Positions 11,281 to 23,478 of a stretch of DNA of 64,000 nt are shown piece by piece (the stretch's first letter is position 1; every line of letters begins with the position of its first letter). The position numbers and the translations under genes are program-made. The stretch lies in assembly GCA_027886185.1 (NCBI GenBank), contig WOAB01000568.1, positions 7,882,501 to 7,946,500 on the forward strand, given 5' to 3'. The notes below the pieces were generated by a model that made no database searches, had not been told where the DNA came from, and saw only the letters and a program-made list of their open reading frames with translations. Source of the DNA: Rheum nobile. Its lineage: Eukaryota > Streptophyta > Magnoliopsida > Caryophyllales > Polygonaceae.

Positions 11281-12840
11281 ATAACTTTTTTTGTTTGTTT
11301 TCGTGTGCACTGATGTTGGTATTTTTTGCACTGATATTCGCCATTTTTTTTTGCTTTGACATAACTTCATGTTGGATAACTTTTGGTGTTTTATTTGTGT
11401 TGTTTGTACTGTTTGCAATTGATAATCAAATTCTTTTGTGTGATAATCATACAACTTCTTTTGAAATTCATGTTGATTTCGGGTTTCATGCTTTGAGTAG
11501 TTGATATTCAAATTTTATGATGTGATACTTACGCTTCTTATATTGATATGCAAAATAAATATTGAGTTTTTACCGATTTGATTGATTTTCGTTTACGGAT
11601 TTGAGAGTCACAATTCCTGTTTTGATATGAGTATGATATTCATTTGTATGTTTTGATATGTGTATAGATTTGTGCATGTGATATTCATTTGTATGAGTTT
11701 GATATTCACGCTTCATGTGTTGATATGCAAAATATAGTCATATATGTGATATACAACTGTATGGGTATGATATTCACGCTTCATGTGTTGATATGCAAAA
11801 TAAATATTGAGTTTTTAATGACCTATGCATTGATACTCATTCACTCTTTTATATGATATTCATGTTTGGAAGTATTGTTATTCATGTTTAGGTTTCATGT
11901 TCCTAGTTTCTTATATTCAGGTTTGCCTACAAGAAGGTCAGATGATGAATACTCACAAGTTGCTCAACACACTAAAGTTGATAATGTAACTGAGCCTGGG
12001 AACAATGAATCTCTACAAGCTATTGAGAACACTAAAGTTGGAGATGAGACTCCACATGTTACAACTACTCTACTGATGAATAGACGCCAGATGCTCATGG
12101 CTGGTTGTGAAAGGGATAAGACCAACCGTTAGATGTGGTCTTACATTTGCTCATACTGTCAGATGTGGTCTTACTTTTGCGCGTACTATTAGCTATGTTA
12201 TTGAATCCTTCCCTTGTGCACACAAAGTATTTGATTTTAATAGGATCAGAGTGGTAGAACCACTTTCTATACGATGTATGTGATATTCACTTGTCTATGT
12301 ATGATATGCACACTTCTTATTATGCTATGCAAACTGTATGTTGTGATATTCATGAACATGTCTTAGTGCGATCCTAATATGAGAATTTAAAAGCATGATG
12401 AATACCACTTAGTGAACAATGAATATCAATACCAACGAAGTGCATATCCATTCAACAACGCACTCAGTATATAAGAAAATGAATATCAATGCAACACGAC
12501 ACACATGAATATCATATAAAAGAGTGAATATGCCTTAACGATTCTTGAATATCATCAATAGTTTCTTATATATCATTTCGTGAGTATCATTACAGTGGTT
12601 TGAATATGCCTTAACGATTCCTGAATATCGGTTATAGTACCATGCATATCAGTTTCCGAATATCATATCGTCTTCTCTCACGTGAGATTGCAATCATAAC
12701 AAAACCACATTTCTTCCATTTTTTGAATATCATCATAGTGGTCTGAAGATTTGGGGTGCAGATTCTCGTCTTCTCTCTCCAATCTCGATATATAAGATAA
12801 TCTCTTTCTTTCACCCAAATATCATATCCTTTTTTAGTTT
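11281..12840. repeat. Mirror-symmetric TGATATTC / GAATATCA array
   Basis: The left part (about 11310-12350) is rich in TGATATTCAT, TGATATGCA and related octamers in one orientation; the right part (about 12415-12830) carries the reverse complement (GAATATCAT, GAATATGCC). Unit spacing is irregular. The short frames that cross it, including 11866-12132, resemble no family I recognise. Taken as a degenerate inverted array, possibly the body of a non-autonomous foldback element; ends not defined. Confidence 0.6.
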
Positions 12841-13260
12841 TTATTAATTCACATATATATTGTAACTGCCATCTATCCTAATCCCATACATCACGCACAC
12901 AATACACCTCAATTTTCTAATCTAATCCATATGTGATATGTCCATGAACTTTAATCTAACGATCCAATTTTGTCCACTCGTTTTACCACAACACCCGTTT
13001 TACCTGAGCGTTCCTCTATATATATTTATATTAAAGTTCTTCCATTTTGAACTCTTAAAACGCTTTTGGGCCCACCATATGTACATGTCGTTTTCTCATT
13101 CGTTCTTTTTTTTTTTAATTTTTTTAATTTCACTTTAAATTAAAATCTTATATCAAATCAAAATTTATATGTAAATATTTAGATTATAATTTCTTCCAAA
13201 ACCAACCAAATTTTAAAGTGATAAATAACATTATAATAAATTTAACCATCAATATATGTG
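12841..13260. other. AT-rich non-coding DNA
   Basis: No gene, repeat unit or splice-supported exon was recognised. Homopolymer T and A runs are frequent. Confidence 0.6.
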
Positions 13261-13494
13261 TCCACTACCTTATAATATACATATTACCCATTTTATATTT
13301 GGGTTTGTTAAATCCTGCCCATTATCAAAACATTACCCACCGGCCACCGTCATCAACCCAAATTTAACCATTAAAATATATAACCAATTCACTATCTTAT
13401 AATATACATATTACCCATTTTCTATTTGGGTTCGTTAAACCCGGGCCATTATCAAAACATGACCCACCGGCCACCATCATCAACCCAAAGTGCT
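13261..13494. repeat. Tandem duplication of an approximately 120-bp unit
   Basis: Two direct copies (about 13261-13380 and 13381-13494) share CTTATAATATACATATTACC, an ATTTGGGTT segment, CCATTATCAAAACAT and ACCCACCGGCCACC. They differ by scattered substitutions and small gaps. No function is evident. Confidence 0.8.
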
Positions 13495-13917
13495 TATCCT
13501 TCCACCGCCAAAGTTGATGCCCTGCCTCCAACTTTCATCGTTACCGGTACAAGGAATCCCATGGAGGATTACATATTCTTTTGATAAGAGTATATTCTTT
13601 TGATAAGAGTATTATTGTGATAAGAGGAATAGAATAAACTTACAACATTAAATGCTTTTAAACAATCAGTATTTTATGGTCGCGTCTTTTAATCTTCTGC
13701 AATAATCTTGATCACCAAATACCAATGTCAATGGACCAACACATACTTATTCAATACTAGCATACATAAAAATTATATGTCGCTTTCAAAAAAAATTATA
13801 TGTCGAAAAACCAAGCAAGCTATTTTCTCATCATGTGATTTTTGTAGTATTTTATAATTTTAGTGATATGCAATAGATCATGGATATATTTGTTTGTAGG
13901 TTACATTTAAACAAATG
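13495..13917. other. Unassigned DNA
   Basis: Contains a small duplication of TATTCTTTTGATAAGAGTAT (about 13570-13610). A short frame at 13500-13570 can be read as a hydrolase-like peptide but is too short to support. Confidence 0.5.
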
Positions 13918-14112
13918 TAGAACTTAGTTTATTATTATAAGGATAAAAATATAGAAATCCAAATAATTCTAGAAATCCAAATAAAGATAAATATATAAAA
14001 ATTATTAGTATAACTGAAGATGTAAATAAATAAAGATAATATATATTTTTTTTTACATTTTTTCTCAACAAATAATTCTAGAAATCCAAGATGATGTTTC
14101 ACACTTTTGACT

Positions 14113-14231
14113 ATAGTATAATGACCTCTTTTGATATCATAATCATGTGTATTACATTTAAACAAATGTAATACACATGATTACAAATGTAATACACATG
14201 ATTATGATATCAAAAGAGGTCATTATACTAT
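14113..14231. repeat. Near-perfect palindrome inside the left arm
   Basis: AGTATAATGACCTCTTTTGA with its continuation pairs with an inverted copy ending at 14231. The loop contains a tandem duplication of ACAAATGTAATACACATGAT. It lies at the inner end of the left outer arm and has no counterpart on the right, so it appears to be a secondary foldback. Confidence 0.85.
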
Positions 14232-14467
14232 GGGTCCGGTTCCGGTGAGGACGGTACTTCATGATAGGATTGAGGATGTATGAGAGAAGAGGGAAAAATT
14301 AGAGGGAAAAAAAAAACGGAGTGAACAGTGGCGGAGACGCGTGCCCTTATAGGGAAAAGCTTCAATTCGGCCTTGCAGTACAATTGCCGAATTTTTCGCG
14401 TATAATTCGCGAATAATTCGGCAAAAAAAAATTCCAAGTCAAAATTTTTCCCAGAAAAATCGATTTT

Positions 14468-15360
14468 GTGTGCATATCATATAACGTGTGTGTGCATATC
14501 AGATGCACTGTTGTGTGCATATGTTACTATGTGTGTGTGCATATGGTTTCTGAAATTGTGAATGCCTTTAACATAGTGTTTATGCTTAGAGGACTTGTGT
14601 GCACATCAAATAACCTGTGTGTACACATCAATTATACTGTTGTGTGCATACTCCGTGTGTTCATATGGTCTTGGGTCGTGTGCATACCCGAAAACAAGTG
14701 TTGGTATGCACACATGTGTGTGCATACCAAATAACTTGTCGTGTGCACATCCATTATACTATCGTGTGCAGACCCCGTGTGTGCATATGGTCTCAAGTCA
14801 TGTGCATATATGGAAACAAGTGTTGATGCACACAAACCATGTGTGCATACCAAATAATCTGTCGTGTGTACATCCATTACACTATCGTGTGCATACCTCG
14901 TGTGTGCATATGGTCTCAAGTATTGATACACACAAACCATGTGTGCATACCTCGTGTGTGCATATGGTCTCAAGTGTTGATGCACACAAACCATGTGTGC
15001 ATATCAAATACTCGTTATGTGCATGTCAAATAGACTATTGTGTGCATATCATCCACCTTGTTGTGTGCATATCCACTACGTGCGTGTGCATATCAAATAT
15101 AAGCCCAGGAATCATGTGTTCATACCGCAGAAATCATGTGTTAATACCCAGGAAATCATCCACCTTGTTGGTTATATGTGCACACACACTTTTTCGCGTA
15201 TGCACACAGATGTGTATTTGATATGCACACATGTCTCTAGCATTAACAACTGTTCCCAGACATGCACACATTCTGAAAACCACATGCACACACCGAGCCT
15301 AACATATGCACACATACGTTCTGACATATGCACACAACAGTGTATTTCATATGTACACAA
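14468..15360. repeat. TGTGCATA octamer array, inverted at its right end
   Basis: Dozens of copies of GTGTGCATA-type words in the plus orientation to about 15100, then TATGCACACA-type words from about 15172. The motif lacks stop codons in several frames, producing long low-complexity frames on both strands (for example 14595-15221 plus and 14632-14994 minus, rich in Cys, His and Tyr). I do not consider these genes. Confidence 0.8.
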
Positions 15361-15684
15361 AATCGATTTTTTTTTTGCAAAAATTCAAATTTTTGAAAAA
15401 TATTTTCCGAAAAATTCGCGAATAATTCGGTCGGGCCGAATTTTTGGACGCGCTTGGTGCATCCTGAGTCCTGACACGGAGATCTGTCCTCATTTGAACT
15501 TTTCCCTTATACTATAGTCAAAAGAGTGAAACATCATCTTGGATTTCTAGAATTATTTGTTGAGAAAAAATGTAAAAAAATATATATTATCTTTATTTAT
15601 TTACATCTTCAGTTATACTAATAATTTTAGAAGTATCTCCTAAAATACTATATTTTTATCCTTATAATAATAAACTAAGTTCTA

Positions 15685-17148
15685 GAGTATTTTTATTCAT
15701 CAATCAATATTGTTATTAATCGATTAATACATTTCAAATTTAATAAGATCACAATTAAATTCAACCATTTATTATGTTATATACGTTTATATAAATTTTA
15801 ATTTATAATGTATACAATTCCTAGACAAAGATACAAATATACAATTATGTCAACACAAACTATGCATGATAAATTTTATTCATTATTTTATAATATTTAA
15901 TATCACAATGTTTGATTATTTTAATTATTAAAAAGTGGAATTGTTTTTTGCAATATTATACTTATTCTTAATTATTAGTATAACTATATTAAAAACATCA
16001 TTGAAAATCCAAACTCGTACTTGGCACGTGATTTTTTTTTTAATTTTAGAAAAATATATAGATTTGATTTATTTCATTTCTCTTTTATTATTAACTATTT
16101 AATACTCTAAATGTTTTAGTTACTAACTACCATATGTATAACTAAATGAGTTTTTAATAAATGAGTTTGTAAACTATTCATATTACTTCAAAATAAATAA
16201 TTTATTAAATTGTAAAAATTGTTCAATCGATTAAAATTAAATATATATGACCATGTATCGACAAAAGGATTTTCACAATTTTTCCATTTTACGGTTGATT
16301 TTTTATATACTTATTTAATTGTGGTGATTAGAAAGTGATTTTTATTCCTTTTACACATCAACAAAATAACTTTGGCTATATTAAACTCAAAAACATAATT
16401 TAAAAACAAGAGAAATATAATAAAATGTAGTCTAACTCATTTTTAATTAGCATGTGATTGTATTGCATTTATATATAGTCCACTCTTCGTTTATGTAAAT
16501 ATTTTTAAAACAATTTTTCTAATCTAAGTTTTTTGGACATAAGTAAAGAACCTTATTTTAGAAAAATATTATTTTGGATATTATAGTTAGATAAATGATT
16601 TGTTTTCTTAATTTTGATTTATTGATTTTTGTGGCTATTTTATAGAAGATATAAATCGCCATGATTTGTAAATACATACTTACTAAATGATATCCGATTA
16701 AGATCTTAATTTAAATGATTATCAATATGAAAACTATATTTTTTATTTTTCTTATGTCATCCTATACATATGCGTGTCTTTGCATCATTATGTTCAACTC
16801 CATTTAAGAGGTTCGATCTATTCTATCATTGTTCTCCATCCATGTTTCCTGTATTTTTTTTTCTTTTTTATATTCTCTTCACCATTTTGTCAATAATTAT
16901 GTTTATTGAATCTTAATCAATTTCAATGTTTGAAGTTCAATTTAAAAGAGTTTCATGCAAGTGAAATATGAAAAGTTCAATCATAATGTTGTTAATTAAA
17001 GTAATCGTTTCATATTTTATACGAGTTTCAAACAACGGGTATTGCACTAGTTAAGAAATCAATTCCTCCCAACACTTGGCTTGTTCGTTACCCCTCTCTC
17101 GACCGATCGTTTTTGTCTTCTTTTTGTTGTAATCTCTGGTTAATTATG
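15685..17148. other. AT-rich non-coding DNA
   Basis: Long stretch without a credible gene. The segment ending GGGTATTGCACTAGT (about 17037-17051) resembles a Helitron 3' terminus, but no convincing 3' hairpin or 5' end was found. Confidence 0.5.
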
Positions 17149-17420
17149 GAGGACAATGTTCGCACCGCGAATTTTATGCCCCGCACCGCATTTTGGGCGC
17201 CATAAATTTGCAGCAAAAAAAAATCCCTTAGGCGCAATCAAGTGGCGCCCAAAAAGGATCTTGGGGCTGGGCGCTATGCAGTAGCGCCCAGACCGTAAAC
17301 CGGCTACAAATCGATTGAAGTAAACCATAGGAGCTGAGGTAGGTTTTTTTTTCTGGGCGCTACTGTGTAGCGCCCAGAAAAAAAAGAAATAAAGGTTGGG
17401 CGCTACGGAGATACGTTCGT
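17149..17420 (+). repeat. Leader plus GGGCGC hairpin modules
   Basis: A leader (GTTCGCACCGCG, then ATGCCCCGCACCGCATTTTG) is followed by four short inverted modules: about 17194-17210 (half), 17230-17251, 17269-17291 and 17356-17379, of the form TGGGCGCTA - loop - TAGCGCCCA. The leader recurs on the minus strand at 35361-35413 and on the plus strand at 52473-52520, each beside similar modules. Probably part of a Mutator-type element terminal region; a PMD-like frame follows at 17.9 kb. Confidence 0.65.
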
Positions 17421-17879
17421 CGGGAACGAGCTGAGGTATGTTTATTTTTCGTTATAAATGTTATAATTAATAAGATTTATAATTAATTTGTCATTATATT
17501 ATTTGTATGAATAATTAGATTTGTTATTAAATTAAATTAGGAAAGGCGTATACTAGTTAGAATTACGATTTTATTTGTAAAACTAAATTAGAATTGCATA
17601 AATAAAATTAGAATAATATCAGAATAATTTTATGTAATTATAATTGTAATTAAACAAAATTAATCAAATAGAATTTGAATAAAATTAGATGAATTAGATA
17701 ATTAGAATAATTGTATGTAATTATAATTGTAATTTTATGTAATTAGAATAATTTTATTTAAATTAGATAAAAATTAGTATAATATACGAATAATTATATG
17801 AAATTAGTGAAGTATTTGAAATAATTGAGGGAAAAGTGTAATCCGAACAATAATTGAGGCCAAAGTGTTATCCGAGCAG
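17421..17879. other. AT-rich spacer with TAATTATAATTG-type repeats
   Basis: Low-complexity AT-rich DNA with repeated TTAGAATAA and TAATTATAATTGTAATT words. No gene seen. It separates the hairpin modules from the PMD-like fragment. Confidence 0.6.
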
Positions 17880-18139
17880 GCCCTTGGATGTCATAGAGTC
17901 GTCGTATGCCTCACGCCCGATCAAGTTTGTGGGGGAATGCCCTGTACAAGTTGACTTTTGATCGCGCATGCGACGGCTGGGAGCATCTCGATAAGCATCT
18001 ATATCCATTCATTTTGGAGATCCTGATGGCCGTCCTAGCATGGGATGTGGACGACGAGTACCTGGACTGGTATCTCCAGATCTCACATCCGTATGTGAGC
18101 CCCCGCGCACATGTCTAGCCTCGTATTGTGCGAGGTCCT
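17880..18139 (+). pseudogene. Plant mobile domain-like protein fragment, part 1
   Basis: The frame encodes WGNALYKLTFDRACDGWEHL and, near its end, EYLDWYLQISHPYV, which I recognise as resembling the W-Y-x-x-I-S-H-P motif downstream of the plant mobile domain in MAIN-like and transposon proteins. A TAG at 18116-18118 interrupts the frame. If read through, it continues in frame to the insertion site of the solo LTR at 18140 and resumes at 20593. The N-terminal PMD core is not in the window here. Biological role of this copy: probably none. Confidence 0.5.
18135..18139. repeat. Target duplication GTCCT, left copy
   Basis: GTCCT directly before the LTR at 18140 is repeated exactly at 20588-20592 after its end, as expected for a 5-bp integrase target duplication. 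Confidence 0.9.
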
Positions 18140-20587
18140 TGTAACACCCCCAAAACTTAACCCTTTTGGAAATGTATTACCGCCAGTGACCCTAGTGTTC
18201 CTTACCGAGATCACCCAAGGCTTTACCATTTAAATACAATTTACGAAATACAAATGATACATAATGATCAAAGCATTCAATTCCAAAACATAAAATTGTC
18301 AAGGAAACATGAGTTACGGGATTACAACCCAATCCCGAATAGGCTAACACAGAGTTTAAACCAAATACAGCGGAAGTCTTATAAAGTAGGGTACAACGGA
18401 ATTCTTACAAAACACATTACAACCAAAGTCATTGTCCAAAAGATCTCAACCTGATTAATGAAATAACTTAAACATTCGAAAACCACCGTCGACTCCATAG
18501 TCCTTCTATTCTTCTGAGCTACTTTCTATCTGATGTGCCGAATCGAACGGATGACACCATCCCACATGCAGAGAACAAAGTTCATGGGTTAGTCTACTTG
18601 AATAGACTAGCAAGGGTACAAAGCAGAAGGTTCGATGTAGTTGTATTAGGTTAGACTTATCGTTTCTCGAATGATAACCGACAACGATAATCAACCTTCA
18701 TACCTCTACAGAATAATAACAAGAGGTATGCACAAGAGAAGAATCTGGAAGACTGAATCTTCACAGAGATCGACTCGAAAGAAGACTCCAACGGAAATGA
18801 GTCTTAGGGAAATATGACAAATCTGGAATGTTTACAGAATCATACAACAATGATTTAAAAGTTGACTGAGATGCTTCGGTTCACGACCAACCTCATCGCA
18901 TACAGCGAATCCAGATTGGAAAGAGAACGTACTATGATCAAAGTCGATACGAGTTTTCCTAGCTGCACTATAACTTAGCTGCACTACTCGCCGAACGTTT
19001 AATAATTATGTGCGTCGAGTAGCACTTATCTGATTTATATTACAAACCACACATCACGTTATTAGACTTTTACATGTGTACCCCACCATTGGGACGACAC
19101 ATCTTAGTATATGTTTCGTCGAGAGTGACGCACACCGGAAGGTTTGTGACACCAGCTAAGTGTCCTGTCTCTACACACTTGTGAAAGAGACCGATCATGA
19201 TCTTAGAATAGTACCAGATGGAGACGAGCCACCCCGATACCAGATTATAAAGAAACGATCGGACGAAGTCCGAGTACATTCCTAACTAACAGTGCTAACC
19301 ACACAGATACAGCACAATAACAGTTACATGATAAATCCACATAAAGGCCCGAAAGACAATCACAGATAATAGCGCTGTTCTAACAGATATACAACCTATT
19401 ATATGATTTTCAAAACAGTTTATAAATCACTTCCAGAAGAACACAGTAATAATCGTTCCAAATTAATTAATCAATTGAAATAACTGATAATCAATGTAAA
19501 TATGGAAACGATGAGCAAGAGCGAACCGCCACTTGCCTTAATCCGCAGAATAGAAATAAGCCTAACGACAACGACGGGATTCCGGGCTCGACACGGGTAT
19601 AGCTCCGACAGCACAACGACCTTCGAGTCGACCCATAAAAGGAACCCTAAGTTAGATCCGACATAACCACAGTACGAATCTAAAAATGATGAAAGAAAAC
19701 GAAAGGAACGACGCCACAACGACGACTACCAAAGCCAAAAGCCAAAGAGGCATTATGGGCTCTGGCGGCGGTCGCTGTTCTTGGTGGCGGTCGCCGTTCT
19801 TGGCGGTGGTCGCCGCAGTTCATCACGGCGGGCGTCGTGAAGAACGCGGCGGTTGCCGTGAAGAACTCAGACGACAGAAACGGCGAGAAAACTCACCCAA
19901 AACACGAGCGACTCGGCCTCCTTCGACTTGCTTTGGTTTCTAACCTCCAAGGCTACCAAAAGCTTCACAAAGGCACTCAGGAAACACCACCAAACGACAC
20001 CGGTGAAAGCTCCAGAATCCGGCGAGGCAAGAACTCCGGTGAGGCAAGAATTTGGGAGAGCTTGGGCTGTGGATTGAGCTCCAAAACCCCTCCCAAACAC
20101 CTCCTTTTATAGCCAAATGCCAGGAAACACCATCATTGCCCTACGAAGAGCTACTCCGGCGCTGCCAGAGCCACGCCGGCGACCTCCGGGCAAGGACCTC
20201 CGGACAACGACGACGGCGGGCGTCGCCATAAATGCGGCGGGCACCGCAATAGGCCTGGCGTCCCCAGCTAGGAGAAGACCCAGCCTGCTCCTCGAGCATT
20301 GCAACGGCGGGCGCCGCCACTTCACGGCGGGCGCCGCCCTTGGCTTTGCCGCCTCCTCAGCTCTTAGATGAAAACGATATTAACCCGGGATAAAATTATC
20401 GTACGCGAACGAGTATTAAAATCCAAAGCACGTCGTCTGTATATTATTTCACTGAGAAAAATATTATAGATACAAAGCACATTACAGAATGTCTCTAACT
20501 TTCTGAATTAAATCTGACGTATATAACGGGTACTCGGGGAAAATCCCGAAACTCCAGAAATAGCTTACAAAAATACGGGGTATCACA
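18140..20587 (-). repeat. Solo chromovirus LTR, 2448 bp
   Basis: Plus-strand ends are TGTAACACCCCC and GGGGTATCACA; on the minus strand it starts TGTGATACCCCGTATTTTTG, the same family as the LTRs at 41532 and 50132. Perfect GTCCT target duplications flank it, and no internal sequence remains, so it arose by LTR-LTR recombination. TATA box on the minus strand at 20104-20113 (GGCTATAAAAGG). GC clusters: upstream 20210-20340, downstream 19763-19870, motif CGGCGGGCGCCG and relatives. It interrupts the PMD-like frame. Confidence 0.93.
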
Positions 20588-21018
20588 GTCCTCCTCCTGT
20601 TGTGGACGCGCATAGAGTACGTTTCTCCACCAATCTCTCTGCTATAAATGTTTGTTATTATTATTCTCAGAAATCACGTATAACAATTTTTTTTGATTTG
20701 CAGCATTTGGCCATGGCGACAGCATTTGCTCGGGATATTATTCAGCTATGGGCTGGCGGTTCGGAATGGGACCATATGCTGGCCATTCTATGCGGCGAAG
20801 AGCTTTCTGTAGTTGAACCGCTTATCCGGGCATCACAACTATCTTCCCAGTCCTCGGGTCCTGCAACCGAGTCGTCCACAACATCAGAGTACCGAGCCCG
20901 AGCGGTGTGTGTCCCGTCTATATATGAGAGGGGGGAGTCTTACAGGGCCACAGCTGAGCGGGGCCGAGCCGAGGATATAACTGCTATTCATGCGGAGTCC
21001 AGCGACGACTCGATGTAG
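20588..21018 (+). pseudogene. Plant mobile domain-like protein fragment, part 2
   Basis: Continues in the same frame as part 1 once the LTR and one GTCCT are removed (GPPPVVDAHRVRFS across the junction). It then encodes MATAFARDIIQLWAGG, an S/T-rich segment and ends at a TAG at 21016-21018. The C-terminal part of PMD transposon proteins is variable, so identity rests mainly on the ISHP motif upstream. A possible intron acceptor (TTTGATTTGCAG) precedes CATTTGGCCATGGC near 20702. Confidence 0.45.
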
Positions 21019-21085
21019 CTAATGACATTATGGATTTTGTATTGACATTATGGATTGTGTACTGACATTTTGTGTATATACGTCT

Positions 21086-23478
21086 TGTAACACCCCTAAA
21101 TTTAACCCCATTTGAAAGCGCTACTGCCGATGACCCCGGACGTAAACCCCGAAGTCACCCCAGGCTTTTCCGACGTCATAACTGACTTAAAACACAGTTA
21201 CAATACTAAAATCGTAACTTTTATTAAACCGAATGGTCGCGGAACTACACGATTCCTAAAACGACCCAATTTTATCAGAAATACAAAATAGCACAGCGGA
21301 AATCTTTTAAATACAAAGCGACAAAACAACTTGTCGAAACACCGTTCATCTTCATAGTCGTTCTAGCCTTCTCGGATCTTCAACACACCTGATGTGCCGA
21401 ATCGGACGGATGACACCAGCCAACCATGCAAGGAATATAACGGTTGGTCAGTCTAATGAAAGACTGCGCAAGGGTACAAAGCAGAGTGGTTCGAAGCAGT
21501 CGTATTAGGTTAGACTCATCGTCCCTCGAATAATAACCGAGTATGCTAGTCAACCATCATACTCCTACTAGAATAACAAAAGGTATGCACAAGAGAAGAT
21601 TCTGGAGATCGAGTCTCACAGCAATCAATCCCAAAAGAAGACTCCAAAAGAAATGAGCCTTAAAGGAAACATGACAAATGTTGGGGAAACATAACCAAAC
21701 ACACACAACCACATCATCACAATATCGCATACGAGCGATCTACAACTAAGACGAGCTTTTCCTAGCTGCACTAGCGCCTAACTGCACCACTCGCCAAACA
21801 TTTTAAAATAAGTGCTACTCATACGGCACTTTATTATTATGGTCAAGGAATTTTCATTATGTACATACTCATGGCACGTATCTTATTTAAATGACCACAC
21901 ACGCACATCACGTTATAAGCTTTTAACATCTCTCTACAAGAGATAACACGGGGAATAATCCCAGGGAATAAATCCCATCCAGTTGTACTTTAACAAAATA
22001 ACGGGGAATAAATCTCAGGGAATAAATCCCATCCAGTTGCATTTCTGCGTGCACGTATCCTCTATTAGGATAGGGTCATGACCTGAACAAAACTAACGGG
22101 GAATAAATCCCGGGGAATAATCCCAACAATTACGTTACTACACACGGACTGTACTAGCAGTCAAACACACAATCACAACACAGAGAACCATCACGGCTCA
22201 ACCTGAATAACTAACACCCTAGATTTAATAATCTAAACACACAGGATAAATCACATCAAAGACCCTTACGACCTTCACCTGCACAACAAATCTATCATAT
22301 ACTAGCGTCGGTTCTAACAGAATATACAACCTAGTAATAATATCCGTTTTATTTCACATAACGTTATCAAATCAATTTCCAACATAATTAACAATCATCC
22401 CAAATTATTTAACAACAAAACTATTGATAAATAATCAAATATGGAATGATGAACAAGAGCGAACCGCCACTTGCCTTAGATCCGACAACTTTGAATCAAG
22501 CTGAGCAACGTCTAGTTCCTGGATCTAAAACTGGAGCAGATCTTGGATATTAAATCCCTAAGAAATGGCCCATAACAAGACCCTAAGTTAGATTCAATAC
22601 ACTTATATATGAATCTAAAAGAATACAAGAAGAAATCAAAGGAAACGAGCCAAGCCCAAAGCCAACCCACAAAACACACAACTCGGACACACATACCGCG
22701 ATCGCGACAGGTCGCGGTCGGTCGCGGTTTTCGTGCTGTGACAGTGGCTAGCTCGTGAGACAACAATGGAGAATTTCTTACCCAAACCGATTTGTTTGCC
22801 TTCGATTTGTCTATGGTTCGATCTCCCAACATCTCAAAGCTTCCAACAACACTCAAGAGCACCTTCTCAACTCAAGAACCACTCGAAATCTCCCTCTCAC
22901 GAAGCTTCAAAACTGCTCAACAATGGTGAAAACCAGAGGAGAAACAGAGGAGAAAGAAGAAGGAAGAAGAAGAGAAAGAGAGCTCCGGTTCTCACCCCTT
23001 TTATAGTCCAAATCCGAGCCTCCTCATGGGAAACAAGAAGGGGACAAGGCAAAAGAGCCACTTGGCCTGCCCAAAAATATCCCAACCGAGCCAAAAAAAA
23101 AACAGAGCTACAGTAACCGCCACGCGAGGAAGACGACCGCCTCTGTAAAAGGCATTACCGCGATCGCCGATCGCGGTGAGTCGCGGTTCATCGCGGTCAA
23201 TCGCGGTGAGTCGCGGTTTTAAGCCGACTTCATTTATTCTTATCCGAACTTGGTTTGGATTAAATTTCTTAACTCCGGGTTAAATATATTCGTACATTAA
23301 CGATACATTAACCCCGAAAACACCTCAACTGTATTATATAATGCTCGGAAAATTTTACAGAGCTCAGACCCCTTTTGAGAAGGTCCGAGACTCACTGAAT
23401 TAAATCCGTCTAGCAAAACGGGCATAAGAAAAATTTAAAAATAATTCAAAATACCCTTAAAAATTACGGGGTGTTACA
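21086..23478 (-). repeat. 3' LTR of the pol-deleted chromovirus, 2393 bp
   Basis: Plus-strand ends TGTAACACCCC and GGGGTGTTACA. Nearly identical to the LTR at 25545-27941, so the pair is young. Minus-strand TATA box GGACTATAAAAGG (22997-23009); GC clusters at 23155-23220 (upstream) and 22696-22730 (downstream) with motif CCGCGATCGCGG and GGTCGCGGT. Within the clusters the two LTRs differ by substitutions and a small gap (at about 23168 against 27630). Possible left target duplication CGTCT (21081-21085); its partner is lost. Confidence 0.92.

Larger units (their letters stand above)
13918..15684. mobile_element. 1.77 kb foldback element with nested inverted arms
   Basis: Outer arms of about 170-210 bp are inverted copies: 13918-14130 against 15500-15684 (TAGAACTTAGTTTATTATTA at one end, its complement at the other; both arms include AATTCTAGAAATCCAAGATG or its complement). 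A second inner pair follows: 14385-14470 against 15358-15440, sharing TTCGCGAATAATTCGG and AAAATCGATTTTGTGT. The centre is an array of TGTGCATA-type octamers that switches orientation near 15170. No transposase is present. The organisation is that of a non-autonomous terminal-inverted-repeat element; target duplications were not identified. Confidence 0.75.

Noticed and set aside
11866..12132. 88-codon plus-strand frame
   Set aside because: No recognisable motif; lies within the degenerate octamer array; probably chance.
13500..13570. Possible hydrolase-like exon fragment
   Set aside because: Only about 25 codons, no splice sites and no second motif.
17037..17051. Helitron-like 3' end (GGGTATTGCACTAGT)
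   Set aside because: No stable hairpin at the expected distance and no TC-type 5' end found; too weak to annotate.
19686..20371. Several plus-strand frames in the solo LTR
   Set aside because: Shadow frames across GC clusters, antisense to the LTR.
22766..23116. 116-codon plus-strand frame, repeated at 27225-27608
   Set aside because: It lies in the LTR, antisense to the element, and exists twice only because the LTR is duplicated. Low-complexity Arg/Lys content.
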